A program made the translations under genes and the position numbers. A DNA stretch of 64,000 nt from the NCBI GenBank assembly GCA_022826685.1, contig JAJDUL010000020.1:62001-126000 (forward strand), written 5' to 3'. Below are positions 16,345 to 26,300 of the stretch, piece after piece. The first letter of the stretch is position 1. The number at the start of each line of letters is the position of its first letter. Origin of the DNA: Gemmatimonadota bacterium. Its GTDB lineage: Bacteria; Gemmatimonadota; Gemmatimonadetes; Palauibacterales; Palauibacteraceae. Below the pieces are notes generated by a model. That model saw only the letters and a list, made by a program, of their open reading frames with translations. It had not been told where the DNA came from and did no database searches.

Positions 16345-18122
16345 AAGTCCCTGGCCATCTGGCCCGCGGACTCCACGCGGACCGTGAGGATGTCGATGTC
16401 ATGGTACTGCTGGTGGCGGATCGAGGAGGCGTAGTGCCGCAACAGCCGCAGCGGGGTCTCCGCCTCGACCGGGATGCCCGCGGCCGCCTCGCTGAGCATC
16501 GCCAGCTGGTCTTCGATGTTCTTCTCGTCGGTCGTCGCGATGAACTCGAGATCCGCGGAGGGGCCATCGCCGCGCGCGATCACCAACAGGTTGCGCTGCG
16601 CATCCCCCGCCTCGGGCGTTTCCCCCGCCTCCGGCGCCTTCTCGCGAGTGAGGATGTGCAACGTCTCCTCGCCCACGGCGCGCAGACGCGTTTCCATGTC
16701 TTCGTCCCAGCCGTTGCGCGCGGCGAACTTCACCAGGAAGGTGTCGACCTCCGGCCAGGTGTCGTGCGACAACCGCGTCTTGAGTCGCGCCCGGCGGCCG
16801 CCCATTCCGAAGACCGTGAGCAGGATCACCGTCAAGCCGCCGACGGTCATGCCGTTGCCGAGGAGTTCGCCCCAGGCCCCCTGGAAGGACTCCGGGTAGA
16901 TCCAGTCGAGCTGGAAGGCGATGCCCAGCCAGAACGCGACGCCGACGACGATGCCGTTGCGGTAGTCCAGCCCTTCCTGGAGCAGGATCTTGATTCCGAA
17001 GACGAAGATCAGCGCGACGATGATGACGAAATAGGCCGCCACGACGGGGCCGGGGATCGCGATGATGAGGGCGAGGAATTTCGGCAGGAAGGCGAAGGCC
17101 ACGAAGACGACGCCGACGCACATCCCGATGGCGCGGGAAGCGACGCCCGTGAGTTCTGCGACGGCGATGCTCATGCCGTAGGTCGTATTGGGAACGGTCC
17201 CCGCCAGGCCGGAAAGGAGGTTCCCCACCCCGTCGGCCGAGATCGCGCCCTGAATGGAGCGAAAGTCGATCGCGCGTGGCCTGCGCCACGAGACCCGCTG
17301 AATCGCGATGGCGTCCCCGAGCGTATCCATGGCGCCCACGAGCGTCACCATCACGAAGGACGGCAGCAGCGCCCAGAACTCGGGGCGGAAGCTCAAGTCG
17401 AGCCCCGGGTACGCGAGGTCCGGCAGGCCGATCCAGCGGGCTTCGGCGACCGGGGACAAGTCGTAGATCCCGAACCCGAGGCCGGCGACGAGAGACCCGG
17501 CGGCGATCCCGAGCGCCGGGGCCCAGAGCCGAAGGGCGCCGGAGAAGCGGAGCGGAACGAGCACCAGGACCGCGAGCGTCACGCCCGCAACGACGGGGGC
17601 CGCGGCCGGCGACGCCCCGGCCGGCACCTCGGCGAGCTTCCGCAGGATCAGCGGGGCGAGCGTCACCGGAATGAGCATGAGCACGACGCCCGCCACGGTG
17701 GGGGTGAAGATCCGCCGCAGCAGCGCCATCCTCGAGGCGAGCACGAACTGGATGAGCGAGGAGGCGATGATCAGGAGCGCGAGCATCCCCGGCCCGCCCT
17801 GCTCGAGCGCGGACACGCTCACCGCGAGGAAGGCGCTCGTGCTCCCCATGACGAGGATGTAGCCCGCCCCGATCCGCCCCACGCTGCGCGCCTGGATCGC
17901 CGTCGTGACCCCGCTGATGACGAGCGCCGCGGATACCGCCCACGAGAGGTAGGCATCGCTGCCGCCCGCCACGGTGATCATGACCGTCGGCGTGAGGACG
18001 ATGCTGGCGAGGCAGATGAGGGCGTACTGAACGCCGAGTCCGGCGGCGATCGGGAGCGGGGGCCGCTCGTCCGGCTCGTAGCGTACGTCCTGCGTGGCGC
18101 GCCCCGGACTCGAACCCGCCAT
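16341..18122 (-). CDS. NCS2 (xanthine/uracil-type) permease with C-terminal RsbW/HATPase-like domain
   Basis: The predicted protein has 593 residues, about 130-150 longer than ordinary NCS2 carriers. Residues about 25-445 contain 12-14 hydrophobic segments and match the nucleobase:cation symporter-2 family, for example 'MDTLGDAIAIQRV' and 'GAISADGVGNLLSGLAGTVPN', with 'NTTYGMSIAVAELTGV' after it. Residues 447-593 are soluble and resemble the GHKL-type anti-sigma kinase fold (RsbW/SpoIIAB): an acidic helix 'RLRAVGEETLHIL' and a C-terminal helix-strand 'LRLLRHYASSIRHQQYHD' then 'DILTVRV'. The N-box Asn and G-box glycines are not evident, so ATP binding is doubtful. It should be an inner-membrane purine/pyrimidine or ascorbate-type transporter with a regulatory tail. 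It overlaps the upstream decarboxylase gene by one base. Confidence 0.8.
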   Translation of the reverse strand: MAGSSPGRATQDVRYEPDERPPLPIAAGLGVQYALICLASIVLTPTVMITVAGGSDAYLSWAVSAALVISGVTTAIQARSVGRIGAGYILVMGSTSAFLAVSVSALEQGGPGMLALLIIASSLIQFVLASRMALLRRIFTPTVAGVVLMLIPVTLAPLILRKLAEVPAGASPAAAPVVAGVTLAVLVLVPLRFSGALRLWAPALGIAAGSLVAGLGFGIYDLSPVAEARWIGLPDLAYPGLDLSFRPEFWALLPSFVMVTLVGAMDTLGDAIAIQRVSWRRPRAIDFRSIQGAISADGVGNLLSGLAGTVPNTTYGMSIAVAELTGVASRAIGMCVGVVFVAFAFLPKFLALIIAIPGPVVAAYFVIIVALIFVFGIKILLQEGLDYRNGIVVGVAFWLGIAFQLDWIYPESFQGAWGELLGNGMTVGGLTVILLTVFGMGGRRARLKTRLSHDTWPEVDTFLVKFAARNGWDEDMETRLRAVGEETLHILTREKAPEAGETPEAGDAQRNLLVIARGDGPSADLEFIATTDEKNIEDQLAMLSEAAAGIPVEAETPLRLLRHYASSIRHQQYHDIDILTVRVESAGQMARDF

Positions 18123-19642
18123 CAGCCGCTGCCTCCCCCGGCGAGCGCTCCGGCGGGAGACGCCGCGCGCCAGCGTTCGGGTCGAGCCTCGAGTCTCCCC
18201 ACGGATTCCCGGAGGACCTCGAGCGCGAGGTCGATCGTGTCCAGGTGGGTGCGGAACGCGAGCGCCGCCATCCGCAGCCAGACCGTCCCGTCGATCGTCG
18301 TGGAGGAGAGGAAGACCCGCCCGTCACGGTGGGTTTCGTCCACCAGCGCCCGGTTGAAAGCGTTCGCGTCACCCGACTCCGGCACCCAGCGGTAGGTCAC
18401 GACCGAAAGTTCCGGCTCCGGCCCCACCTCGAACCCGAGCGTCTCGATCTCGCCGTGGAAGTAGCGCGCGAGTTCGAGCTTCTCCCGCAGGCAGGCCTCG
18501 AACGGCGCCTCCCCGTGCAGGAGAAGCGGCAACCAGACCCGCAGCCCCCGAAAGTGCTTGGTGAGTTCTGGCGATACGGCGGCGGGAGAGGGCCCCCAGC
18601 GCTCGGCCTCGACCGTGTCCTGCAGGTAGCTGGCGCCCGACTCGTGCGCGTCAGCCAAGGCCTTTCCGTCACGGACGAGCACGGCGCCCGTGCCGTAGGG
18701 GAGGAACATCCCCTTGTGCGGATCGAGGACGAGGGAGTCCGAGCGTTCCAAGCCCGCCAGCGCGGGCCGAATCTCCTCGAGCATGGCGAAGAAGCCGCCG
18801 TAGGCGCCGTCCACGTGGAACCAGAGATCCTCGCGCTCGGCAACGTCCGCGATCTCCGCGAGCGGGTCGATGGCGCCGATGTCCACGGTGCCCGCCGATG
18901 CGAAGACGAGCCACGGCCGGAGTCCGCGCGCGCGATCCTCCTCCACGAATTCGGCGAGCGCGTCGGCCTGCATGCGGTAATCGCCGTCCAGCGGGACATC
19001 GCGCCGCACCGCCTCTCCCACGCCGGCCATTCTGAGCGCCTTGTGCAGGCAATGGTGCAGGTGGGACGACGAGTAGACGACCGCCCGCTCGTAGTCGCGC
19101 GCCCGAAGTCCGGCCGCCTCGCGGGCGGTGACGACGGCGATGAGGCTCGCGATCGAGCCTCCCGAGGCCAGGTTCCCGGCGCATGTGGCCGGATATCCCG
19201 CGAGACGCGCCATCCAGCCGAGGACGACGTTCTCCATCTCGACGGCGCCGGGGCCGGTGAAGCGTACGCCGGCGTATTCGTTCGTGACGGCCGCGAGATA
19301 ATCCGCGAGCGAAGAGGCGTAGATGCCGCCGCCGGGGATGTAGCCGAGGTGCCCGCCGTGAGAGGGCACGAGTCCCGCCCCCACGACGGACTCGTCGATG
19401 CGGTCGATGAGCCGCTCGATGGGTCGCGTATCGGTCCCGACTCCGAGTTCCCGGATCTCCGCGACGGCTGACCTGTCGTACTCGTAGGCGGGCCGTTCGG
19501 GAAGCCCTGTGAGGAACCGCTGCGCGTAGGCGTGTACCAAGGCCATAAGGCGGTCGCGCTCGCCCGCGCCGGGGTCGAGCGGCCGCGCAGCCTCCTCCAG
19601 TTCCAGGATCCGGGACCGCTGCCGACTTGAGATCGAGCGCAT
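18122..19642 (-). CDS. PLP-dependent group II amino-acid decarboxylase
   Basis: The predicted protein has 506 residues and belongs to the aromatic-L-amino-acid / glutamate decarboxylase family (fold type I). Visible signatures are 'HLHHCLHKA' (His that stacks on the PLP ring), 'WFHVDGAYGGFF' (Asp and Ala of the cofactor site) and 'LDPHKGMFLPYG' (Schiff-base Lys). It would convert an amino acid into an amine and CO2 in the cytoplasm. It is followed with a TGATG overlap by the NCS2-like permease, so the two are probably one operon. The ATG at 19642 has AGGA upstream. The substrate cannot be read from the sequence. Confidence 0.87.
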   Translation of the reverse strand: MRSISSRQRSRILELEEAARPLDPGAGERDRLMALVHAYAQRFLTGLPERPAYEYDRSAVAEIRELGVGTDTRPIERLIDRIDESVVGAGLVPSHGGHLGYIPGGGIYASSLADYLAAVTNEYAGVRFTGPGAVEMENVVLGWMARLAGYPATCAGNLASGGSIASLIAVVTAREAAGLRARDYERAVVYSSSHLHHCLHKALRMAGVGEAVRRDVPLDGDYRMQADALAEFVEEDRARGLRPWLVFASAGTVDIGAIDPLAEIADVAEREDLWFHVDGAYGGFFAMLEEIRPALAGLERSDSLVLDPHKGMFLPYGTGAVLVRDGKALADAHESGASYLQDTVEAERWGPSPAAVSPELTKHFRGLRVWLPLLLHGEAPFEACLREKLELARYFHGEIETLGFEVGPEPELSVVTYRWVPESGDANAFNRALVDETHRDGRVFLSSTTIDGTVWLRMAALAFRTHLDTIDLALEVLRESVGRLEARPERWRAASPAGALAGGGSG

Positions 19643-19715
19643 GATGCGATCCTATCTCTTTCGTTCGGGGGACGCGAGCGTTCCGGTCCCTTTGTCGCCC
19701 ACGGGAGGATCCCGC

Positions 19716-21485
19716 TTGGACCCGCGTCGGAAATCATCCTGGAAGTACGGTCTCGCCGCGGCGCTCGTGCTCGGACTCGCGTCCGGGCTCGCGTCCGCCG
19801 TCGAGGCGCAGGGGCGTGCGGACCGCGCGGAAGGCTACCTCCGGTCCTTCCATGACCTGAGGCTCTTCAACGGTGCGGCCCTGATCGTCGACGAGGGCCA
19901 GGTGCTGTTCGAGGGCGCGTTCGGCGAATCCGACTTCGCCGGCGGCGGCCGCAACACCCTCGACACCCGGTTCCGCGTCGCATCGCTGACGAAGCAGTTC
20001 ACGGCCGCGCTCATCCTGAGACTCGAGGAGGAGGGGCTGCTGCGGGTCGAGGACCCGGTGGGCCGCCACATCGAGGAATATCCGCCGGAAAACGCGGAAC
20101 GGATCACGCTCCACCACCTGCTCACGCACACCTCCGGGCTGCCGAGCCACACGAACATGCCGGGGTTTCTGGAGTGGGAGGCCGCGACCCCGTTTTCGCC
20201 GGGCGAGATCGTCGCGCTGACGTGGGAGGAGCCGCTCTCCTTCGAGCCGGGCACGGACTTCGAGTACTCCAACTCGGGCTACGTGCTCCTGGGCTGGATC
20301 GCGGAACGGGTCACGGGCCTGAGCTACGACGAGGCTCTCCGCACGTATGTGCTCGGACCGCTGGAGTTGAGCGATACGGGGTACGATCATGCGCTGTGGC
20401 CGCCGGAGGGCCACGCGGCCGGCCACACGCGCGACCTCGCCGGCTACCGGCCGGCGCGCCTCATCGACCCGACGGTGCCCTATGCCGCCGGCATGCTGTA
20501 CTCCACCGTCGGCGACCTCGCGCGCTGGGGCGCCGGCCTCTTCGTCGAGGGAGGCCTGTTCCGCGACCCGGAGACGCTGGCGCGCATGACGACGCCCGGC
20601 CTCGAATCCGGGTCGTACGGGTACGGCGTGGGCGTGCGAACGCGGGATATCGGAGACGACCATGGCGTGCGCGTGATCGAACACTCGGGAGGGATCTTCG
20701 GCTTCTCCTCCTACCTGCGCGTCTTCCCGGACTACGGACGCCTCATCGTGCTGATGGACAACACATCCTCCGACCTGGGACCGCTCCTGGAGGGGTTGAC
20801 GAACCTGCTGTGGGGCGCCGAAGCCGTTCGCCCGAAACCGTCGATCGCGGAACGGCTGCTGCCGATCGTCGAGGCGGGCGGGGTCGAGGCGGCGATGTTG
20901 AGGTACGAGAACTGGCGGCGCACGCGGCCGGAGGAATACGACTACTCCACCGGCCAGATCCTGAGGCTCGCGGGCCATTTCCGGGAGGACGAGCCGGCCA
21001 CGGCCATTGCGATCCTCGAAGCCTACGCGGCGGAGACGCCCGACCCCCCCGCGATCCGCTTCGCGCTCTCCGAGCTACACGAAGGGGCCGGGGACCTGGA
21101 GGCGGCGTCCGCCCACATCCGGGACGCGCTCACGTACGCGCCCGGGATGCCCCGGCTCCTGGAGCGCCTGTCGGAGCTGGGCGTCGAGCCGGATCCGGCG
21201 CTCACGCTCCCCATCGTGCGCGCCGAGCCCGGGAGTCTGTCCCTCTTTGTGGGCGAGTACCGCATCGACCCGGCCACGACGCTGACCGTGACGCTCGAGG
21301 ATGGCGTTCTCACGGCCGCGCGCACCGGCGAGGCGGCGTTCCGACTCCTCCCGCAGTCCCCGACGACTTTCCTTCTGCACGGTTCCGCCGTGCAGTTCGA
21401 GTTCGAGGTCGCCGACGGGGTCGCGAGGGCGGTTTCCGTGGTGGAGGCGGACCAGCGCCTCTCCTTCCCCAGAATCGGAAGCTGA
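19716..21485 (+). CDS. Exported serine beta-lactamase-like hydrolase (class C / penicillin-binding family)
   Basis: The predicted protein has 589 residues. A signal peptide ('WKYGLAAALVLGLASGLASA') is followed by a beta-lactamase-related domain with the catalytic triad motifs 'SLTKQF' (Ser-x-x-Lys), 'YSNSGY' (Tyr-x-Asn) and 'HSGG' (KTG equivalent). The C-terminal ~200 residues contain a helical TPR-like stretch and a small beta domain. Such proteins act as periplasmic esterases or D-amino peptidases. The TTG at 19716 is chosen because GGGAGG lies seven bases upstream and it directly precedes the signal peptide; an ATG at 19641 would overlap the start of the divergent decarboxylase gene. Confidence 0.85.
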   Translation: MDPRRKSSWKYGLAAALVLGLASGLASAVEAQGRADRAEGYLRSFHDLRLFNGAALIVDEGQVLFEGAFGESDFAGGGRNTLDTRFRVASLTKQFTAALILRLEEEGLLRVEDPVGRHIEEYPPENAERITLHHLLTHTSGLPSHTNMPGFLEWEAATPFSPGEIVALTWEEPLSFEPGTDFEYSNSGYVLLGWIAERVTGLSYDEALRTYVLGPLELSDTGYDHALWPPEGHAAGHTRDLAGYRPARLIDPTVPYAAGMLYSTVGDLARWGAGLFVEGGLFRDPETLARMTTPGLESGSYGYGVGVRTRDIGDDHGVRVIEHSGGIFGFSSYLRVFPDYGRLIVLMDNTSSDLGPLLEGLTNLLWGAEAVRPKPSIAERLLPIVEAGGVEAAMLRYENWRRTRPEEYDYSTGQILRLAGHFREDEPATAIAILEAYAAETPDPPAIRFALSELHEGAGDLEAASAHIRDALTYAPGMPRLLERLSELGVEPDPALTLPIVRAEPGSLSLFVGEYRIDPATTLTVTLEDGVLTAARTGEAAFRLLPQSPTTFLLHGSAVQFEFEVADGVARAVSVVEADQRLSFPRIGS

Positions 21486-21503
21486 GTCGCGGGCGGCATC
21501 GAC

Positions 21504-22640
21504 TTGCACGACTTCGCCGTCATCGGGCTCGGAGCCATCGGAGGCGCGACCGCGGCCGAACTCGTCCGGCGAGGACATTCGGTGGTCGGGTTCGACCGCT
21601 TCACGCCCCCGCACACCATAGGGTCGGCGCACAGCGAAACGCGGATGATCCGCGAGGCGTGGTACCGGGGATCTCCGTACATGCCGCTCGTCCGCGATGC
21701 CCGGCGGCGCTGGGCAGATCTCGAGCGTACGTCCGGCAGGGCGCTGCTGCGGCCGGCGGGCGCCCTCATGATGGGGCCGGAGGACGGCCGCGTGTTCGCG
21801 GGGAGCCGGCTTCGCGACGCCGCGCGGCCGGACGCCTGCGACATCCTCCTCTCCGCCGGGGAAGTCGTCGAGCGCTTCCCCTGGCTCCGGCCGGATCCGG
21901 GGACCGTCACCATCTACGAACCGGGTGCCGCGATTCTCTCGCTGGAGGCCTGCCTGGAGGCGACGCTGGAGGCCGCAGGGGGTGCGGAGGGCGCGGAGGG
22001 GGCGGAGCTGCGCTTCGACGAACCCGCGATCGAGTGGTCCGCTTCGGCCTCGGGCGTCCGGGTCCGGACCGAACGGGGAGAGTACCCGGCGCGGCGCCTC
22101 GCGATCGCCGCGGGAGCCTGGACGCCGCACCTGCTTCCCGAGCTTTCTCTCCCGCTCGAAGTGGAGCGCACGGTGCAGTACTGGTTCGAGCCCGCCGGGG
22201 CGCATTCGGGCGTGCTCGGGGAGGGTCCCGCCTGGGTGTGGGAACTCGAACGGGAGGGGACGTGGTACGGATTCCCACCGAGTGAGCGAGGTCTCAAGGC
22301 GGGGATGCACTTCCAGGCCGGACGCCGGACCGATGTCGAGCGGGTCGACCGCGAGGTCGGGGCGTCGGAGACGGAGGATCTGCGAAAGCTGTTCGCGCGG
22401 TACGCGCCGGGCGTGGCGGGCGCGCTGAGGCACGCCTCCGTCTGTCTCTACACGAACACACCCGATGAGGACTTCATCCTCGACCGCCACCCCGAGCACC
22501 CCCGCGTCGCGATCTTCGCGGGGGGCTCCGGCCACGCGTTCAAGTTCGCGCCCACCCTCGGATCGCTCATGGCCGACCTCCTCACGGACGAGCCACGCCG
22601 CCACGCACCGCCGATCTTCTCGATCGACCGTTTCGGGTGA
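21504..22640 (+). CDS. FAD-dependent N-methyl-amino-acid oxidase (sarcosine / N-methyltryptophan oxidase-like)
   Basis: The predicted protein has 378 residues, the family's usual length. The N-terminal dinucleotide motif is 'VIGLGAIGGATAAEL'; Cys314 in 'ASVCLYTNTPDEDF' corresponds to the cysteine that covalently holds FAD in monomeric sarcosine oxidase and SolA; 'IFAGGSGHAFKFAP' is the C-terminal FAD loop. It should oxidise a secondary amine such as sarcosine, giving formaldehyde and H2O2. Start TTG 21504, 18 bp after the upstream hydrolase stop, so co-transcription is likely. Exact substrate unknown. Confidence 0.85.
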   Translation: MHDFAVIGLGAIGGATAAELVRRGHSVVGFDRFTPPHTIGSAHSETRMIREAWYRGSPYMPLVRDARRRWADLERTSGRALLRPAGALMMGPEDGRVFAGSRLRDAARPDACDILLSAGEVVERFPWLRPDPGTVTIYEPGAAILSLEACLEATLEAAGGAEGAEGAELRFDEPAIEWSASASGVRVRTERGEYPARRLAIAAGAWTPHLLPELSLPLEVERTVQYWFEPAGAHSGVLGEGPAWVWELEREGTWYGFPPSERGLKAGMHFQAGRRTDVERVDREVGASETEDLRKLFARYAPGVAGALRHASVCLYTNTPDEDFILDRHPEHPRVAIFAGGSGHAFKFAPTLGSLMADLLTDEPRRHAPPIFSIDRFG

Positions 22641-22684
22641 GACCGGAGACCGTCGCCAACGGTGTCCGCCCGAGGTAACCGAAC

Positions 22685-23311
22685 TCAGCCGCCGGGATCG
22701 GGCGCCAGCGGGATCTCACGGTTCAGGTCTACGTCCACGGTGTTGCCGCACAGCGTGCCCGAAGCACTTCCCGTCTGCATCAGATTGCTGAAATTCAACC
22801 GGGACTCCACTGTGGCCGAAACTTCGCAGGTCCCGGTTCTCCCTTCGAGTTGGTAATCCAGAGCGCCGACCATCGACACGTCGAAATCGAACACAAACCC
22901 AAGCTCTTCCGGCATCGAAAACGCGTAGTTGCCCGTCTGCCGGAGGCTGGGCGCCCCGTCGAGCGTGAACGTCCTGCCATTGGCGGTTTCCACACAGCCC
23001 TCCGGCACGATCGTCAGGTTCACCAGCAATCGGAATCCGGTCTCGGTGTCCGAGGGGATCAGCGTCCCTCCCGCATTGACGACACCACCCCCCGCGCAGT
23101 TGGCCCTCACGCTCACGGTACCGGCGAAAGAGGCCGGATCCGTCTCCAACGGTCTCGTCCCGACGAGGTTGATGGCCATGAGCAGCGCCTCGCTCTCCTC
23201 CAACGTCAGCATGGGCTCCCCGGGCTCCGTCGCGCCGTTGCCGCAGCCCCACGTACTCCCTGCCACCGCCAGCAGGGCCGCAATGGACCCCGCTGCTCCC
23301 GGACGTCTCAT
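22685..23311 (-). CDS. Hypothetical lipoprotein downstream of RND efflux genes
   Basis: The predicted protein has 208 residues. The N-terminus is a lipoprotein signal ending in 'STWGC'. The mature part is predicted to be beta-rich and has several cysteines ('CAGG', 'EGCVET', 'TGTCEV', 'TLCGN') that could form disulfides. I do not recognise a family. It follows the RND pump gene with a 4 bp gap, and its ribosome binding site GGAGG overlaps the pump's end, so it belongs to the same operon. No TolC-type outer-membrane channel is encoded here, but nothing shows that this protein replaces one. Base composition is somewhat less GC-rich than neighbours. Confidence 0.65.
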   Translation of the reverse strand: MRRPGAAGSIAALLAVAGSTWGCGNGATEPGEPMLTLEESEALLMAINLVGTRPLETDPASFAGTVSVRANCAGGGVVNAGGTLIPSDTETGFRLLVNLTIVPEGCVETANGRTFTLDGAPSLRQTGNYAFSMPEELGFVFDFDVSMVGALDYQLEGRTGTCEVSATVESRLNFSNLMQTGSASGTLCGNTVDVDLNREIPLAPDPGG

Positions 23312-23315
23312 CTCC

Positions 23316-26300
23316 TCACCTCCGTTTCCCGCCGGGGTGTGTCCCGGCTGTCAGCCTCCCGCCGTCCCGCAGGCTCCCCGGCGACCCGGACCCGGCGAAA
23401 CGCAGGAAGAGGGCCGGAACGACGACCATGTTGAGCGTGGTGGAGGTCACGAGCCCGCCGAGGACCACGACGGCGAGCGGGGCCTGGATCTCCTTGCCCG
23501 GTTCGCCGATGCCCAGCGCGAGCGGAACGAGCGCGAGCCCCGCCGTGAGCGCCGTCATGAGGATCGGGCTCAGACGTTCCATGGAGCCGCGCCGGATGCT
23601 CGGGCCGAGCCCGGCGCCCGCCGCACGCAGGTCCTGATAGCGGCTCACGAGAAGGATCCCGTTTCTCACCGCGATACCAAACAGCGTGATGAACCCGACC
23701 AGGGTCGCGATGTTCACCGTGCCGCCGATGAGCAGGACCGCGAGCACGCCCCCCGCCAGCGCCAGAGGCAGGTTCACCATGAGCAGAGCCGCGATCCGGG
23801 CGCTTCCGAAGGCCCGGAACATGATGAGGAAGATGGCGGCGATCGAGAGCAGCGAGAGCAGCGTGATCCGCCGCGTCGCCTCCCGTCCGCTCTCGAACTG
23901 ACCCCCGTACTGGACGTAGTAGCCCGGCGGCAGTTCGACCTCCGCGGCGACGCGCGCCTGAAGCTCCTCCGCCGCCCCGCCCACGTCGCGCCCGGCGACG
24001 TTCGCGCTCACGACGATCTTCCGCTGCACGTTCTCCCGGCTGATCGTGTTGGGCCCCAGCGACGGCACGATCGATGCCAGCTGCGAGAGCGGCACGGTCG
24101 TGCCCGACGGGGTCGTCATCAGGGTGCCGCCGATCGCCTCGGGGTCCGTGCGGTGTTCGTCCGCGTAGCGCACCACGAGGTCGAAGGCGCGGTCCCCCTC
24201 CCGTATGAGCGACACCTCCTCCCCCTGAAACGCGACGTCGACGGCCGCGGCCATCTCGGCCGGCGTGACGCCGTGGCGGGCCATGGCCCGGCGGTCGGCG
24301 CGGACCTGAAGCTGGGGGATGTCCGCCTGCCTCTCGACGGAGACGTCCACGAGGCCTTCGACGGTCCCCGCAACCGTCTCGATCTCGCCGGCGATGTCGC
24401 GCAGCTGCCGGAGGTCGGGCCCGAACAGGTTCGCCGCGATGGCGGCCCGCGTGCCGGAGAGCATGTGATCGATCCGGTGCCCGATCGGCTGTCCGATCGT
24501 GACGTTCGTCCCCGGGAGCCCCGCCAGATCGTCCCGGAGCGCGGCCATGACCTCCTCCAGGTCATGCTCCGAGAGGTCCAGCCGAGCGTCGACCTCGGAG
24601 GCGTTGGCGCCCTGCGCGTGCTCGTCGAGTTCGGCCCGGCCGGTCCGCCGCGACGTGGAAACGACGGCCGGATGCGCCAGAAGCTGGCGCTCTACGCGGG
24701 CTCCGATCGCATCGGACTCCACCAGCGACGTCCCGGGCAGACTCACGACGGAGATGGTCAGCGTCCCCTCCTGGAATTCGGGCAGGAATCCGCGCCCCAG
24801 CGAGGGGACGAGAGCCAGGGTGCCGGCGAGCAGCAGCACCGCACCGCCGAGCACGGCCCCGGAACGGCGCAGCGCCGCGTCGAGGACGCGCCCGTACAGC
24901 CGTTCGAGCCCGCGCATCAGCCACGGGTCGCGCGGGCGGCCGATCGCCCGATCCCCCGGCAGAAGCATGTGGCAGAGGGCCGGCGTCACCGTGACCGCCA
25001 CGAGCAGCGACGACAGAATGCTCACGATGTACGCCAGCCCGAGCGGTCGGAGCATCCGCCCTTCCACGCCGGAGAGGAAGAAGAGCGGGACGAAGACGAT
25101 GGAGATGATGAGCGTCGCGCTGAGGATCGGGTTCCGGATCTCCCGCGCCGCATCCCGGATGAGGGACAGCGGTCGCCGTCGGCGCTCCGCCGGCCGGCGG
25201 CGGTCCTCGCGCAGGCGGCGGTACACGTTCTCGACGACGATGATCGCGTCATCGACGAGGGCGCCGATGGCGATGGCCATGCCTCCCAGCGTCATCGTGT
25301 TGATGGTGCCCCCGAGGAGCCGCAGCACGATGACGGCCAGGGCGAGCGAGAGCGGGATCGCGAGCACCGAAATCGCCGTCGTCCTCAGGTTCCAGAGGAA
25401 GAGCAGGAGCACCGCGATGACGAGCAGCGCACCGTCGCGCAGGGCTTCGATCACGTTTTCCACGGCAAGCGATATGAAATCGGCCTGCCGGAACACGGAC
25501 CGCTCGAAGGCCACGCCCGCCGGGAGTTCCGCTTCGATTTCATTCAGTTCGGCGTCGATCCGCTCCGTCAGCTCCAGCGTGTTGGCGCCGGGCTGCTTCT
25601 GGATCGAGAGCACGACGGCGGGCTCGGCGTTCACGGAAGCGGTGCCGAGCCGGACGCGCGGACCGATCCGAACCTCCGCCAGATCCTCGATGAGGACGGG
25701 TACTCCCTCCCGCACGGCGACGACGGTGAGGCCGATCTCCTCCAGGTCGCGCGCGCGGCCGATGCCGCGGATCAGGATCTCGCGCCCGCCAGAGCGATAG
25801 ACGCCTCCGGAGGCGTTCCGGTTCGAGCCCGCTGCCGCCTCGAGCACCTGGTCGAGCCCGACGCCGTATGCGAGCAGGCGCTCGGGACGGATCAGGACCT
25901 GGTACTGGCGGACCTGTCCGCCGATGGCGACCACCTGCGACACCCCGGGCACGGCGAGCAGCCTTCGCCGCACGTTCCAGTCGGCCGCCGTCCGCGCCTC
26001 CATGAGTTGCGGGGCGGGCGCGCTCATGCCGACGAGCAGGATCTCCCCCATGATCGAACTCACGGGCGCGAGGATGGGCGCGCTCACGTCGTCGGGGAGT
26101 TGGGCGGTGGCGAGCTGAAGCCGCTCGTTCACGATCTGCCGGGCGCGGAGGATGTCTGTCCCCCAGTCGAAATCCACCCAGACGATGCTGATCCCCTGCG
26201 CCGAACTCGACCGGACCCGGCGCACGCCGGCCGCTCCGTTCACCGCGGTTTCGACCGGGAAGGTGACGAGACTCTCGACCTCTTCCGGGGCGAGGCCGTG

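Noticed and set aside
18096-18122. A tRNA T-arm-like GGTTCGAGTCC on the minus strand
   Set aside because: It falls in the first codons of the permease gene; the flanking stems do not pair and no anticodon or acceptor arm is present.
16401-18395. A 664-codon plus-strand frame opposite the permease
   Set aside because: Extremely His/Asp/Arg-rich translation without hydrophobic pattern; the permease on the other strand explains the sequence.
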